Assembly (NCBI RefSeq): GCF_003151075.1
Contig: NZ_CP029482.1
Span: 5,208,001-5,272,000 of the forward strand
Length of the DNA: 64,000 nucleotides
Origin: Pseudomonas sp. 31-12
GTDB taxonomy: Bacteria > Pseudomonadota > Gammaproteobacteria > Pseudomonadales > Pseudomonadaceae
Direction: 5' to 3'
The notes beneath the pieces were generated by a model. It made no database searches, was not told the DNA's origin, and worked only from the letters and a program-made list of their open reading frames with translations. A program made the translations under genes and the position numbers. Of this stretch, positions 8,802 through 17,476 are shown piece after piece; position 1 is the stretch's first letter, and each line of letters begins with the position of its first letter.

Positions 8802-11800
8802 TAGATCGATCTCCTGTGGCTATAATTTGCTTCATCTTCGTCATACGAAGGTTGGGTTTCTGGCTGGGCAACCGGCCTTATTGTCGGTTCTGCCAGAGCA
8901 ACGGTTTCAGAATTCTGCACTTCTCGCTGGGCGCTCATCGCTTCGATACGCTTCAGGGCTTCGTTGGGATCTTCGCCAAGCTGCAGACCAACACGCTCGC
9001 GAACATCCTCGATCTGCGCGCCAGCGAACTGGCTAACGAGTCGAGCATGACGCTTCACCGTAAGGCTATCGCCGCCTTGGTCACGATCATAAGCAAGCGA
9101 AAAGCGCTGGATTTTATAGCGCTCGGCCAGGGCGATGATTGCCGCCTCAGTGTTTGGACCAGGTTCGCCAGTTGTGCCGATGAACAGGATCCGCTGCCGC
9201 TCTTCTGCGCTAGCCAACTGGTAGATGCTCAGGGTGTCGACACCGCCCTCGCTGAAGCGGATTTCGGTTGGGTTCGCGCATTTCGGGTTGGCGAGGTAGA
9301 CACCTTTTTCAGTTTCTGTCGTAAAACCCTTGAACTCACGTCGTTCGCCATTGATAACCTGAGCGCCGCGGTACTCATACCCGCAGAACTTGGCATTAGC
9401 ATCAATGTGAGGAAACACAGCGGAGCCATGCCGGCTCGTACGCCAGCGCGTTTCGGCCAACACTTCGGACGAGATACCTCGCTCTTGGCTCAGATAGCTA
9501 TCACGGCGAGACATGAAACCGAAAGTGCGGTAGTGGTTTTCCGTGCTGGTTGCGATTGTCTCTAGGCGCTCGCGTTCCTTCCTCTGTCGCGACTCTTCGC
9601 GTACCCGATCAATACGGGCCTGCTCTTCCGCTGATTTACCCAGCGAAGGCAGAACGCCCCCCTGAAACGCACGAATATCGTCCTTGGCCTGGATGAAGGT
9701 GCCGCCACTGGCTTCCTGATAGAGCTTGAAGATGTCACCGCTCTTGCCCGAATGGCGGTCATGCCAGACCCAATTGTCATCAGCGGCTTGGTAAATGTCG
9801 TATTTCCCTGAGCCGTTGCGGAAAACAGCATGTCCTTTGTACGAGGCCTTCTTGTCGTACTCCATGCCCAGGTGAGCAGCGTAGTCGGTCAGGTCAACGT
9901 CGCGTTTCATCGCGGCGACTTCACGGGCGTCTGATGCTTTGTCGTATTTCATCGAGCGTGCTAAAGCAGTACCAGGAACCTGCCGTCGCACTCGACCAAG
10001 AGGCTGTCGATCAGCGAGTGTGTTATCGGGCAATACACCCTCACGTCCCCTTCCGGGACCTGCTGCCAGATAGCATGTGGACAACGTACGCAGACAGTCT
10101 GAGGGAGTTCGCCCTGCAGGGCGTTTAATGTTGCCGAGCGGACGGGAGAAGGCTTCTTCGTTTGCTGCGTCACCGGCGCCGGCGGCGCGGTCAAATTGGC
10201 CGAGGCTGCCGGCGACTCGCTGGCCTGCGGCGCCGGCTCGGGATTCGGGTAGGGAAACTCCATCGGCGGCGACAGGTCGTCCATCAACGCGGTGGTATCG
10301 GCCGAGACCGGCAAGGGTGGCAGGTCGGACAGGATCAATTCGGACATAGCGGGCCTCCTGAGGCTCAGGCTTGATCAGTTTCAGCTTCGTAGTGAATACG
10401 GCGGTCTTCATTCCCTGAAGCGTTTCGCAAAGGTCGCGGCGCTGCTCTAGGGGAACGGATGAGCCGGGGTTTGTCCATCGCGCAACTTCTGCACCTGGAG
10501 CGGGGTTTTCTGCAGCTACAACGGCAACGCGGCGGGCATCAGCCGGCCAGGTCTGTTCGTCGATGCGAAGGTCGACGATTTCAGCGCCGAAGGCCTTGGC
10601 GTGCTCGATCTCAACCTCTACGGGCGGCAGGACGGTGACGGACTGGCGGGGTTGTTCTTGGGGCTGTTCCTTCGCCTGGCCGGGAAACTGGAAAGGTGGA
10701 GAGGCCCCCTGGAGACGATCGAGGACGGAAAGTTTCTGAGGGGTCAGCCTAAACGGCTGGCCGGTGTGCACGGATGCGCGAATTGCTTCGCGAGCCTGAG
10801 GCATCAGGTCGAGAGCGTTCTCTTTATAGACGAATTCCGCCGTCGACTTCTTGAATGGGAGCCAGTTGGCTTCACTCAGGTACGTTTTGCACCCGTGGAT
10901 TCCGCGGGTATAGGCGACATACCAAGCCTGCAGAGAAGCGTAGGATGACGGCAGGTAATAAGACTGCATAACAGTCATGCCCTGCGCTTTGTGGCCGGTC
11001 ATCGCATAGCCGTGCTGCAGCGACTCGTATTCACTGGCATTGATCTTGACCGTCCTCCCATCGTCCCGGGTGATCGTGAACAGAATGTCCTCGATCCGCT
11101 CACCGTCGACTTCGCGGGTGACTCGCTCGATACCCAGCACGGTGCCAAGGTCCCCGTTGTAGACCGGTTCATTCTGAGAGTCCTTGGCCGTTTTGCGCAA
11201 AAGCAGGCGGTCACCAATCGCAACCTGGATCGTGAATCGCTCGCCGGGCAGTACCTCGTTTTCGATGCTTACACTGCCTACAGCACTCAATTCACCACGA
11301 GCGAATCGGGCATCACGAATTTTGTCGTTGAGCGCCCGTACCTGTTCGTTCGTATCAGTGAGGACAAGAATCTGGGACCAGTCCAACTCACGGACAACGC
11401 TATCCCTCCCTGGCAGGCCAGCTTTCATGTCAGCGAAAACATCGCCAACCAACTCGTCCGCTTCGTTCACGCCGTCAGCAAAAACCTTGAGCTGATCATC
11501 GCGCTGCATGTGGCGGATCGCATCGCTCACCTTTCCTTCATAAAGGGCCTGAGCAGTAGGCCTGAACTGGTCGACTTGGCGGGCGATCGTTTCGATCTTG
11601 GCGCAGCGATCCCCAACAGCGTCGTGCAGAAGGCCGAACAATGCGGCGGTCTCCACTGCGTCATGCTGGTTTCTATCACCAACGCAGATCAGGCGGGCGC
11701 CTGCCTGGTGACAAGCAACCACCAGGTTATGCATCTGGTAGGTGTCCAGCATGCCGGCTTCGTCGCACACGACGATATCGCCGTGTCCGATGAGATCCTG

Positions 11801-13690
11801 ATGTTTGAAACGCTGCCCAGCCTGCTGCGCGGCAAGCGCGTTCTGGTGCTTGATCAGTAGTGAATGGACAGTCTGGGCCTGAATACCGGTCGACTTAGCC
11901 AGCTCCGTTGCCTGCTTGTTTGCAGGCGCAACGCCAATTACACGGCGCCCCTGCGCCTTGAAAACTTCGGCGTATACGCGGAAGGTCGGCGCCAGAGTGG
12001 AAGACTTACCAACGCCAGCGGCCCCCTTAAAGAATGTGTACTGACCTGGCCCAGTCAGATCGTAGGCAGCTTGGCGCTGCTCCTGAGTGAGCCGAAAAGG
12101 CTTTTCGCCTGGCTTCTGGGTCGCCTGTTTTTCCTTCTCATAATCGTCAATCACCTCGTCAACAAAGGCACGGTCAACACTCCAACTCGGATCATCGAGA
12201 CCAGCATGCACCGCCTTTACGCAGTCGGCTTCAAGGGTGAAGAGCTCCTTCGTCGTGTAACGCTTTGGCGGCATGCGGCCGTTTTCGTCCGGCTGCTGGG
12301 GAATTTCGATGAGGCCGAGTTGTTTGTAAATCTCCGACTTGGTTGCTTCGATTTCTTCAAGGCCACCTTTGCCAATGGTCAGGTGCGCGGCCGCGGAATC
12401 GATCGCGAATTCATCGATCACGGTGGATCCGCGGAACACCATGCGCTGCAGCTCAGCGAGACTCGGTGCCTGGAGATCTTTGGCGGTTGATGCCTTCAGC
12501 TCGACAGTGGGAATCGCTTCGCGCCAATGACCATCCAGGCTGTCGCCTAGCTCGATGTCCTTCGCATCGCGGCTTCGGACGGCGATAGCCTGAGCTGCAG
12601 CTTGGCCAGAGGTGGCCATAGTCTTCTTCTCTGCCTGGATCTGCTCGCTGCGCTTGGAAAACTCGGCGACGAGTTCCTTCGAAACTGAAGCATCGTTGAG
12701 ACGCAGGCCATGCCCGCTCCAATCAACCACCATCGCAGAAGCCAACTCGGGCAGGCGTGCCTGGAGACGCTGATAAAAGGCCACGTCGACGACTGCACCA
12801 AACTCCTTCTGGCTCTTGTACAGCCATCCCGCATCGAGGGTCAGGAACTTGCCGTCGACGGTGCGAACGAAATTCGGCCGTTCCAGGTGTACGTGAAGCT
12901 GAGGATCAGGGAAGTCCTGGCCGGGGGCGCGACGTGCTGTGCAATGGGCATATGTCAGAGTGACGCACTCGCCGGTTACAGATTCTGCGCCCTGAGCGCC
13001 TTCACGTCCGCGAATCCGGCCAGTACGGTGCTCGCGCTCGATCGCATCGTTCACAGCCCCCATCATGCATTCCTGGATCACGCGACGGGTTTGGTCGTCG
13101 GCCTGTGCCCAGTAGATGCTGATGGACTTCTGCAGGCTCACACACGAGCTGAAGCCGAGAACAGGATCCTTTGCCGATTTTTCTTTCCCGTCCTTCTCCA
13201 GTCGCTCCAGGTCGCCGGCGTCGAGGTGCTTTTTCGAGGACGGGTTTGCCTTCTTCGATTCAGCTTCCTGAATAGCCTTGTCGATGGCCTTTTGGCGCTT
13301 CTCATCAAGGAACGCCTCTCCGGTGCGTGGGTTGATTCCACGGAAAAGAGCAAGGTAATCACCGTCCAGGGGATGCTCACCGAGGCCCAGCTTGTTGGCC
13401 AACGGGCCTGCAATACCCGATGCCAAAGTGTCGTTGCCGGACTTGTGGTAGTAGTCCTCTCGCCCTGTGCCCTGGTCGCCCTCCACCTGACTGACGATAG
13501 CGGCGATCTCGGCGTCGACTTTCGCCAGTTCGGCAGCCATTACCTCATCTGTCACGCCACGCTCTGCGCCGAGATCAATGCGCTTCTCACGTAAGGCCTG
13601 GAGCTCCTTCAGCTTCTTTTCGAAGTAGGAAGCCTTGGCCGCAAAATTACCGGCCGTGGTCTTCTGGTTGCTCATCCCGTAGTGACTCAT
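8801..13690 (-). CDS. MobF-type relaxase-helicase with a C-terminal Toprim-like region
   Basis: A 1629-aa conjugation initiator. The N terminus has two tyrosine motifs (KASYFEKK near residue 22; DYY at 79-81) separated by about 50 charged residues. A histidine triad follows near residues 245-265 (AHCTARR, then DPQLHVH), giving the HUH nicking fold of TrwC/TraI. A RecD-like helicase follows, with Walker A GAAGVGKSST near 560 and Walker B VVCDEAGM near 640. A linker around 1030-1240 leads to a C-terminal part with KRDVDLTDYAAHLG, RFSEGGVDTLSIYQLA and SLAYDRDQGGDS, resembling DUF3991/Toprim domains of primase-like proteins. The enzyme should nick oriT, stay bound to the strand and unwind it. The start (ATG, 13690) overlaps the accessory gene by four bases. 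Confidence 0.93.
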   Translation of the reverse strand: MSHYGMSNQKTTAGNFAAKASYFEKKLKELQALREKRIDLGAERGVTDEVMAAELAKVDAEIAAIVSQVEGDQGTGREDYYHKSGNDTLASGIAGPLANKLGLGEHPLDGDYLALFRGINPRTGEAFLDEKRQKAIDKAIQEAESKKANPSSKKHLDAGDLERLEKDGKEKSAKDPVLGFSSCVSLQKSISIYWAQADDQTRRVIQECMMGAVNDAIEREHRTGRIRGREGAQGAESVTGECVTLTYAHCTARRAPGQDFPDPQLHVHLERPNFVRTVDGKFLTLDAGWLYKSQKEFGAVVDVAFYQRLQARLPELASAMVVDWSGHGLRLNDASVSKELVAEFSKRSEQIQAEKKTMATSGQAAAQAIAVRSRDAKDIELGDSLDGHWREAIPTVELKASTAKDLQAPSLAELQRMVFRGSTVIDEFAIDSAAAHLTIGKGGLEEIEATKSEIYKQLGLIEIPQQPDENGRMPPKRYTTKELFTLEADCVKAVHAGLDDPSWSVDRAFVDEVIDDYEKEKQATQKPGEKPFRLTQEQRQAAYDLTGPGQYTFFKGAAGVGKSSTLAPTFRVYAEVFKAQGRRVIGVAPANKQATELAKSTGIQAQTVHSLLIKHQNALAAQQAGQRFKHQDLIGHGDIVVCDEAGMLDTYQMHNLVVACHQAGARLICVGDRNQHDAVETAALFGLLHDAVGDRCAKIETIARQVDQFRPTAQALYEGKVSDAIRHMQRDDQLKVFADGVNEADELVGDVFADMKAGLPGRDSVVRELDWSQILVLTDTNEQVRALNDKIRDARFARGELSAVGSVSIENEVLPGERFTIQVAIGDRLLLRKTAKDSQNEPVYNGDLGTVLGIERVTREVDGERIEDILFTITRDDGRTVKINASEYESLQHGYAMTGHKAQGMTVMQSYYLPSSYASLQAWYVAYTRGIHGCKTYLSEANWLPFKKSTAEFVYKENALDLMPQAREAIRASVHTGQPFRLTPQKLSVLDRLQGASPPFQFPGQAKEQPQEQPRQSVTVLPPVEVEIEHAKAFGAEIVDLRIDEQTWPADARRVAVVAAENPAPGAEVARWTNPGSSVPLEQRRDLCETLQGMKTAVFTTKLKLIKPEPQEARYVRIDPVRPATLAGLGRYHRVDGRPVAADGVSLPESRAGAAGQRVAGSLGQFDRAAGAGDAANEEAFSRPLGNIKRPAGRTPSDCLRTLSTCYLAAGPGRGREGVLPDNTLADRQPLGRVRRQVPGTALARSMKYDKASDAREVAAMKRDVDLTDYAAHLGMEYDKKASYKGHAVFRNGSGKYDIYQAADDNWVWHDRHSGKSGDIFKLYQEASGGTFIQAKDDIRAFQGGVLPSLGKSAEEQARIDRVREESRQRKERERLETIATSTENHYRTFGFMSRRDSYLSQERGISSEVLAETRWRTSRHGSAVFPHIDANAKFCGYEYRGAQVINGERREFKGFTTETEKGVYLANPKCANPTEIRFSEGGVDTLSIYQLASAEERQRILFIGTTGEPGPNTEAAIIALAERYKIQRFSLAYDRDQGGDSLTVKRHARLVSQFAGAQIEDVRERVGLQLGEDPNEALKRIEAMSAQREVQNSETVALAEPTIRPVAQPETQPSYDEDEANYSHRRSI

Positions 13691-14121
13691 CGCCCAATCT
13701 CCATGCCTGTCTGCTCGGCAATGAGGCGATCCATAACCATCGGCACGAGCCGATTGAGCATCGGCTCGATGGTGCCGGCGAGCAGTTCAGGCCGGCGCTC
13801 GGCCTGGCTGGCGAGAACCTGCAACAGCAGATCAGGAAGAGCAGAGCCCAGAAGGGAAGAAACGGATTGGGTAATTGCGCCTGCAATCGAAGCCACAACC
13901 GGGCCATCGAGCAGAACAGGTACCGGACGAGACGGCTCGGCGCAGAAGCGCTGCGCCTCTAGGAAGCCCGCGATCTCTTCGTCTGTACGCTGGGACATGA
14001 GGGCATCGAGTACGCGGCCTTGAGCAACGTCCAAGCGTGCCGAAAGGCGCTCCAAGCGCACCGCTGCAACTTCATTCAGGTACTGGGTCGAGGTCTTTGC
14101 CCCAGCCTTTTTCCGCGCCAT
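13687..14121 (-). CDS. Probable relaxosome accessory protein
   Basis: This 144-aa protein starts with ATG at 14121 behind AAGGGAAAAGGAAA and overlaps the relaxase start by four bases (ATGA). The N terminus is basic (MARKKAGAKTSTQYL). A helical stretch (AVRLERLSARLDVAQGRVLD) could be a ribbon-helix-helix type DNA-binding unit, as in TrwA or TraY-like nicking accessories. The rest is hydrophobic helix (ALPDLLLQVLAS, LNRLVPMVMDRL), probably for oligomerisation. The role is inferred from its position directly between the repeat array and the relaxase. Confidence 0.65.
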   Translation of the reverse strand: MARKKAGAKTSTQYLNEVAAVRLERLSARLDVAQGRVLDALMSQRTDEEIAGFLEAQRFCAEPSRPVPVLLDGPVVASIAGAITQSVSSLLGSALPDLLLQVLASQAERRPELLAGTIEPMLNRLVPMVMDRLIAEQTGMEIGR

Positions 14122-14474
14122 TTTCCTTTTCCCTTCTGAGAACGCTTCTCAGGTAGACGGCTTTAGCCGGCGTACCTTGCTTTTGCTTTGTTGGCTTTAC
14201 GGCTTGGAGTCCGCGAACTGCGCGGGATCCGGGCCGACGCGAAGCACCCGAAGGGTGCAGATGTGTTAAGAAAACCCGCAGCAAAACCACAATAATCCAG
14301 AAAAACCATCATAGCAAGACCAGTAAAACCATAAAAACCTTTATGGAAAACCAGTAATATCCATTGACGACCAGATAAAACCAGCTTTAAATCTATTCCA
14401 GGGGGTGTGTAAAACCAGAAAGACCCACTAAAATCCAGTTTCAACCATTAACTTCACACTGGAGGAGGTCGGGA
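14122..14474. other. Divergent intergenic region, proposed oriT/stb region
   Basis: This 353-bp region separates the leftward relaxase operon from the rightward StbB-like operon. In plasmid R388 the same layout (trwABC on one side, stbABC on the other) brackets oriT. It also contains the phased CCA-repeat array listed separately. I cannot point to a nic site. Confidence 0.5.
14281..14450. repeat. Phased array of about 15 short AAAACCAG-like repeats
   Basis: CC dinucleotides, most within AAAACCA or a close variant, start at 14287, 14297, 14306, 14320, 14329, 14338, 14351, 14361, 14371, 14381, 14398, 14415, 14425, 14435 and 14445. Many spacings are exactly 10 bp and most others are 9 or 13-17 bp, so the motifs mostly lie on one face of the helix. 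This looks like a multi-site binding platform for a plasmid protein: a partition site, an operator or an oriT accessory array. The nearest candidate ligand is the protein encoded from 14475. Confidence 0.8.
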
Positions 14475-15020
14475 ATGTTCAAACGCCCTGAGGACCTGAT
14501 CGCGGAACAACAGGAAGCCGAAGAGATGGCTGCAGAACTGGAGGCATGGCTCGCAAAAGAGGAAGCCACCGAGCAGAAAAACCGTCGTGGGGCTGGTTAT
14601 CGCCTACTGAATCCGGTGCGAGTACAGATCGCCCTGCTGATGCAGCGCGGGAAAACCGTAAAGGACATCCATCGGGCACTTGATGAAGCACTCGGGATCA
14701 AGGTCGATCTTAAGACCGTGCGCAAATTCCTGGTCGAGAACATGCCAGAGGAATACGCCTCGTATCTGGGTGCAAACAAGCGAGGCAAGAAGGAAAACCG
14801 GGTCTATCAGGACGGTTCGAAGCCAGCTCATGAAGAGTTAACAGCCTCACCGACCCCGGCAGAGCAGGAAGAGATTAACCGTCACCTAGAGGTTAAGACC
14901 TCTCCGGTGCAACAAGTGAAAACCGCTGAAATGTCAGCAAAAAAACCGCCACTTACCGCTGGTGATCTCCGAGCGATGACTGGTCAGCTTGATCCAGAGA
15001 AGTACCGAACCGACGACTAG
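14475..15020 (+). CDS. Probable DNA-binding protein, first gene of the stb-like operon
   Basis: This 181-aa protein starts with ATG at 14475 behind a very strong GGAGGAGG. Residues 1-40 are acidic helix. Residues 45-95 (VRIALLMQRGKTVKDIHRAL here as VQIALLMQRGKTVKDIHRAL, then LKTVRKFLVE) read like a helix-turn-helix of the resolvase/transposase style. The C-terminal 80 residues are hydrophilic and probably disordered. It stands where stbA stands in R388, next to a direct-repeat array and before an StbB-like ATPase. A role in binding the array, for partition or autoregulation, is likely but inferred. Confidence 0.65.
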   Translation: MFKRPEDLIAEQQEAEEMAAELEAWLAKEEATEQKNRRGAGYRLLNPVRVQIALLMQRGKTVKDIHRALDEALGIKVDLKTVRKFLVENMPEEYASYLGANKRGKKENRVYQDGSKPAHEELTASPTPAEQEEINRHLEVKTSPVQQVKTAEMSAKKPPLTAGDLRAMTGQLDPEKYRTDD

Positions 15021-15048
15021 TCGGAACATCTACGAAAGGAAGAGAAAA

Positions 15049-15771
15049 ATGCGCGTAGCACTCGTCAACCTTGGCGGCAACCAAGGTAAGACCACCCTCT
15101 CAGTAAACCTGTTCGCGCCGCGTATGCCGGAAGCGAAGATCTTGGCAGTAGAAACGATCAACGCCGCGGGTGGTGATCTTGGCGCTGCCGTTGAGCAACT
15201 GAAGGGCGAGCAGTTCGCCCGGATCTATGCGGAACTTGCTTCCGCCGACGATTTGATCCTGGATGTTGGCGCATCGAACATCGAAGACTTCCTGGTCGGC
15301 CTTTCCCGTTTCGAGGATGGCCACGATGAAATCGATCTGTTCGTCATCCCCTGCACTTCTGATACCAAGGAACGCACTGAGGCCATGAAAACGGCCCACA
15401 TGCTCAGCGCTCTCGGTGTTCCTCCGGAAAAAATTCAGTTCGTGTTCAACCGCGTCGTTGATGGCGTCGAGGCTGAGTTTGCGGATGTGCTGAACTTCGC
15501 GAAGAAAAGCGGTGTGGCGTTTGCCAATCCGGCCTGCGTTGTCCCTGAGTCGGAGCTTTTCGCCCTGCTCTCGGATAAGAAAATGAACATCGTCCAAGCA
15601 CTGAGTGATATCACCGATTACAAGGCCGAGTTGAAGGCAGCAACTCGTTCCGACGACAAGAAGGCTTGGCGTCGTGCCATGGACATGCTGGCCATCACCA
15701 AGCAGTCCAAATCGATGGATCGACAGTTGCAGCATGTTTTCGAACTGCTGACTTCGACGGTTGGGGCCTGA
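15049..15771 (+). CDS. StbB/ParA-like P-loop ATPase
   Basis: From ATG at 15049 (behind AAAGGAAGAG) this is a 240-aa protein. It opens with the ParA-type sequence MRVALVNLGGNQGKTTLS. The first Lys of a true deviant Walker A (KGGxGKT) is replaced by Leu/Gly (LGGNQGKT), as in the StbB group. LILDVGASN near residue 65 is the Walker A' region, and LFVIPCTSDT (about 98) and FVFNRV (about 138) match the later core strands. Such ATPases position plasmids or control entry into conjugation. It is followed with a 2-bp gap by a membrane-anchored coil protein, so the genes are co-expressed. Confidence 0.8.
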   Translation: MRVALVNLGGNQGKTTLSVNLFAPRMPEAKILAVETINAAGGDLGAAVEQLKGEQFARIYAELASADDLILDVGASNIEDFLVGLSRFEDGHDEIDLFVIPCTSDTKERTEAMKTAHMLSALGVPPEKIQFVFNRVVDGVEAEFADVLNFAKKSGVAFANPACVVPESELFALLSDKKMNIVQALSDITDYKAELKAATRSDDKKAWRRAMDMLAITKQSKSMDRQLQHVFELLTSTVGA

Positions 15772-15773
15772 CG

Positions 15774-16538
15774 ATGAGCGCGCTCCCGATGAATGTCAGC
15801 GAAGCTGCTCTCACACGGGAGCAACTGATGCTGCGCGAGCTCTTCCGCGATCACTTCGAGTTGGCTGATCGTTTCGAGGCAACAGCAAATCAGATGGCAG
15901 CCGTCGATCGATCCCTGCACGGCTCTGGCGAGCAGCAGGGAATTGCCGAGTTGCTGCTCGATGCTGCAGAAAATATCCGTGGCGCAGCATCATCGATCGA
16001 CACCATGAACTTGGATGGCTTCTCGCGAGCGCTCGACTCCCTCAGCCGGCAGATCGCTGGTCTACCAGGTCGTTTGCTCAAGCCGGCCGATGAGATCGAC
16101 TTCCGAGCCTCACTGCGCGAGGGGATTGCTCAGGTGCTAGCTGATGCGATCATCGATGCCAAGCTTCAAGTTGAGCAGGAAGCGATTGAGGTCGCCATCA
16201 ATGACCTAACTGGGCGCGTTAAAGCGGCGATGGCGCAGCTAGGCGAGAGCTCTGCTAACTACTTCGCAGAGCGCAACCAACTGCGTGGCCAACTCGACAC
16301 AGAGAAAGTTAAATCGACTGCACTGACAGAGCGACTGACGTACTTCGAACAGAACAAAGACAAGGCCTTTCGCCAGATGACCGCCGACTTTGCCGCCGCG
16401 AGTCAGCGAGCGGGTAAGACTCGCTTGATCGACTTTTGCGCAGGCCTGGTGATCGGCGTCGTCGTTTCGCTCAGCGTCCTGGTGCCGATGGCCAGCCAAC
16501 ACCTCAACCAACAAACCCACACCAACCAACAGCGCTAG
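15774..16538 (+). CDS. Coiled-coil protein with a C-terminal membrane anchor
   Basis: The start at ATG 15774, two bases after the ATPase stop, gives 254 aa. Most of the sequence is helical and heptad-like (IIDAKLQVEQEAIEVAINDL; QLRGQLDTEKVKSTALTERL). A single membrane segment sits at the end (about 222-242: FCAGLVIGVVVSLSVLVPMA) with a short polar tail. No catalytic motif is visible. Similar anchored coils accompany partition or mobilisation genes on plasmids. The function here is inferred only from the operon. Confidence 0.7.
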   Translation: MSALPMNVSEAALTREQLMLRELFRDHFELADRFEATANQMAAVDRSLHGSGEQQGIAELLLDAAENIRGAASSIDTMNLDGFSRALDSLSRQIAGLPGRLLKPADEIDFRASLREGIAQVLADAIIDAKLQVEQEAIEVAINDLTGRVKAAMAQLGESSANYFAERNQLRGQLDTEKVKSTALTERLTYFEQNKDKAFRQMTADFAAASQRAGKTRLIDFCAGLVIGVVVSLSVLVPMASQHLNQQTHTNQQR

Positions 16539-16570
16539 CGCGCAACCACTACTACTGACGGAGAAGTCGC

Positions 16571-16906
16571 ATGTCTAACCATAGCGATGATGGGGATTTT
16601 CGTGCCCGAAAAAAGAAGGTGAGCCTGCTCGGCAGTGACGCGGAGGCTTTTATCCGTGCACGACACGAGGAGCGCGAAGAGTTCAAACGCCTTGAGGGAC
16701 GGGACCTTGATGGTCTGGACAAACTGGCCAAGGATCCGCGCATGGAAGAGCTGCATAAGCAACATCAGCAGCGGGACGACGCTCCAACATCCCACGCTGA
16801 GCAGCGCAAAGATGCCCAGGAGGTGGTCCAGGAGGAGCAAAAAAAGCTGACTGATCAGCAGGTCAACCAAGAAAAACAGGGCGAACACGCCAGGAGATCA
16901 ATGTAA
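16571..16906 (+). CDS. Small highly charged hypothetical protein
   Basis: This 111-aa, very hydrophilic protein is rich in Glu, Gln, Lys and Arg (EEREEFKRLEGRDLDGLDKL; EVVQEEQKKLTDQQVNQEKQ). It is predicted helical or disordered and has no membrane segment. The start is ATG at 16571 behind a GACGGAGAAG site. Its stop overlaps the next gene by one base (TAATG), so the two are coupled. No family is recognised. Confidence 0.6.
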   Translation: MSNHSDDGDFRARKKKVSLLGSDAEAFIRARHEEREEFKRLEGRDLDGLDKLAKDPRMEELHKQHQQRDDAPTSHAEQRKDAQEVVQEEQKKLTDQQVNQEKQGEHARRSM

Positions 16907-17400
16907 TGGATAACAGAACCCTCATTGCAGCATCGGCACTGGTCGCAGTGTTCACGGGCCAAGTGGGCGCTTGCCCTCTTGAAGATTGCCTGCCTGGATT
17001 GAGCGAGCCTCAGTTTCAGTCTCGTGACCAAGACATGCTCGGTTTGTATGACCTGAAGCAGTCCGGACAAGCGGCAATGCACGTTGGATTAATCGCCGCT
17101 GATTTCAGGATCGCACTGCTCGAAACGGAGAATCGCGCTCTTCGTCTGGCCTTGGCAACTGGCACTCCACCTGACGTCAGCAGCCTGAAGTTTTATCCGA
17201 GCCTGAAAAGTTTTCTAGATGCAATGAAATCGGACCTGATTCAGACAGAAACAACTGGCCGGATGCCGCAATTGCGTCATTTTGAGCAACGGGTCCGCAA
17301 TGCGGACACCCGAGCAAAAATTGCTGATGCATCGCGGGCGCTGGTAATCGAGAGCGCTCAAATTGCTGCGGCGGCGAACGCAACTAAGCAAGCGAAGTGA
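16906..17400 (+). CDS. Secreted or periplasmic hypothetical protein
   Basis: This 164-aa protein starts with a likely cleavable signal peptide (IAASALVAVFTGQVGA, then CPLEDCLPG). Two cysteines close together after the cleavage point could form a disulfide. The rest is helical. Translation is coupled to the preceding gene. Its location before the coupling protein suggests a periplasmic conjugation component, but no homology is recognised. Confidence 0.65.
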   Translation: MDNRTLIAASALVAVFTGQVGACPLEDCLPGLSEPQFQSRDQDMLGLYDLKQSGQAAMHVGLIAADFRIALLETENRALRLALATGTPPDVSSLKFYPSLKSFLDAMKSDLIQTETTGRMPQLRHFEQRVRNADTRAKIADASRALVIESAQIAAAANATKQAK

Positions 17401-17406
17401 AAGGGT

Positions 17407-17436
17407 GGCTCACCTGAGCGGCAACTCAGGTGAGCC
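17407..17436 (+). terminator. Strong hairpin between the small genes and the coupling-protein gene
   Basis: A perfect 12-bp stem (GGCTCACCTGAG / CTCAGGTGAGCC) with a CGGCAA loop begins 7 bases after the stop at 17400. It is followed by GGTTT, without a long T-run, so it may attenuate transcription or stabilise the upstream mRNA more than fully terminate. It lies 41 bases before the next start codon. Confidence 0.65.
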
Positions 17437-17476
17437 GGTTTCGCGGCAGGAAAAACCCACGAAAGGAAGAAATTGT

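Noticed and set aside
14163..14444. 93-codon minus frame through the CCA repeats
   Set aside because: Rich in Phe/Trp/Gly only because the repeat is read as codons; no ribosome site.
14281..14450. CRISPR array
   Set aside because: Repeat units are only about 7-8 bp, degenerate and without spacers of constant length; no cas genes nearby.
17363..17476. Longer N terminus for the coupling protein
   Set aside because: The extension overlaps the previous gene and the 12-bp hairpin; ATG at 17477 has its own AAAGGAAG site and membrane-protein start.
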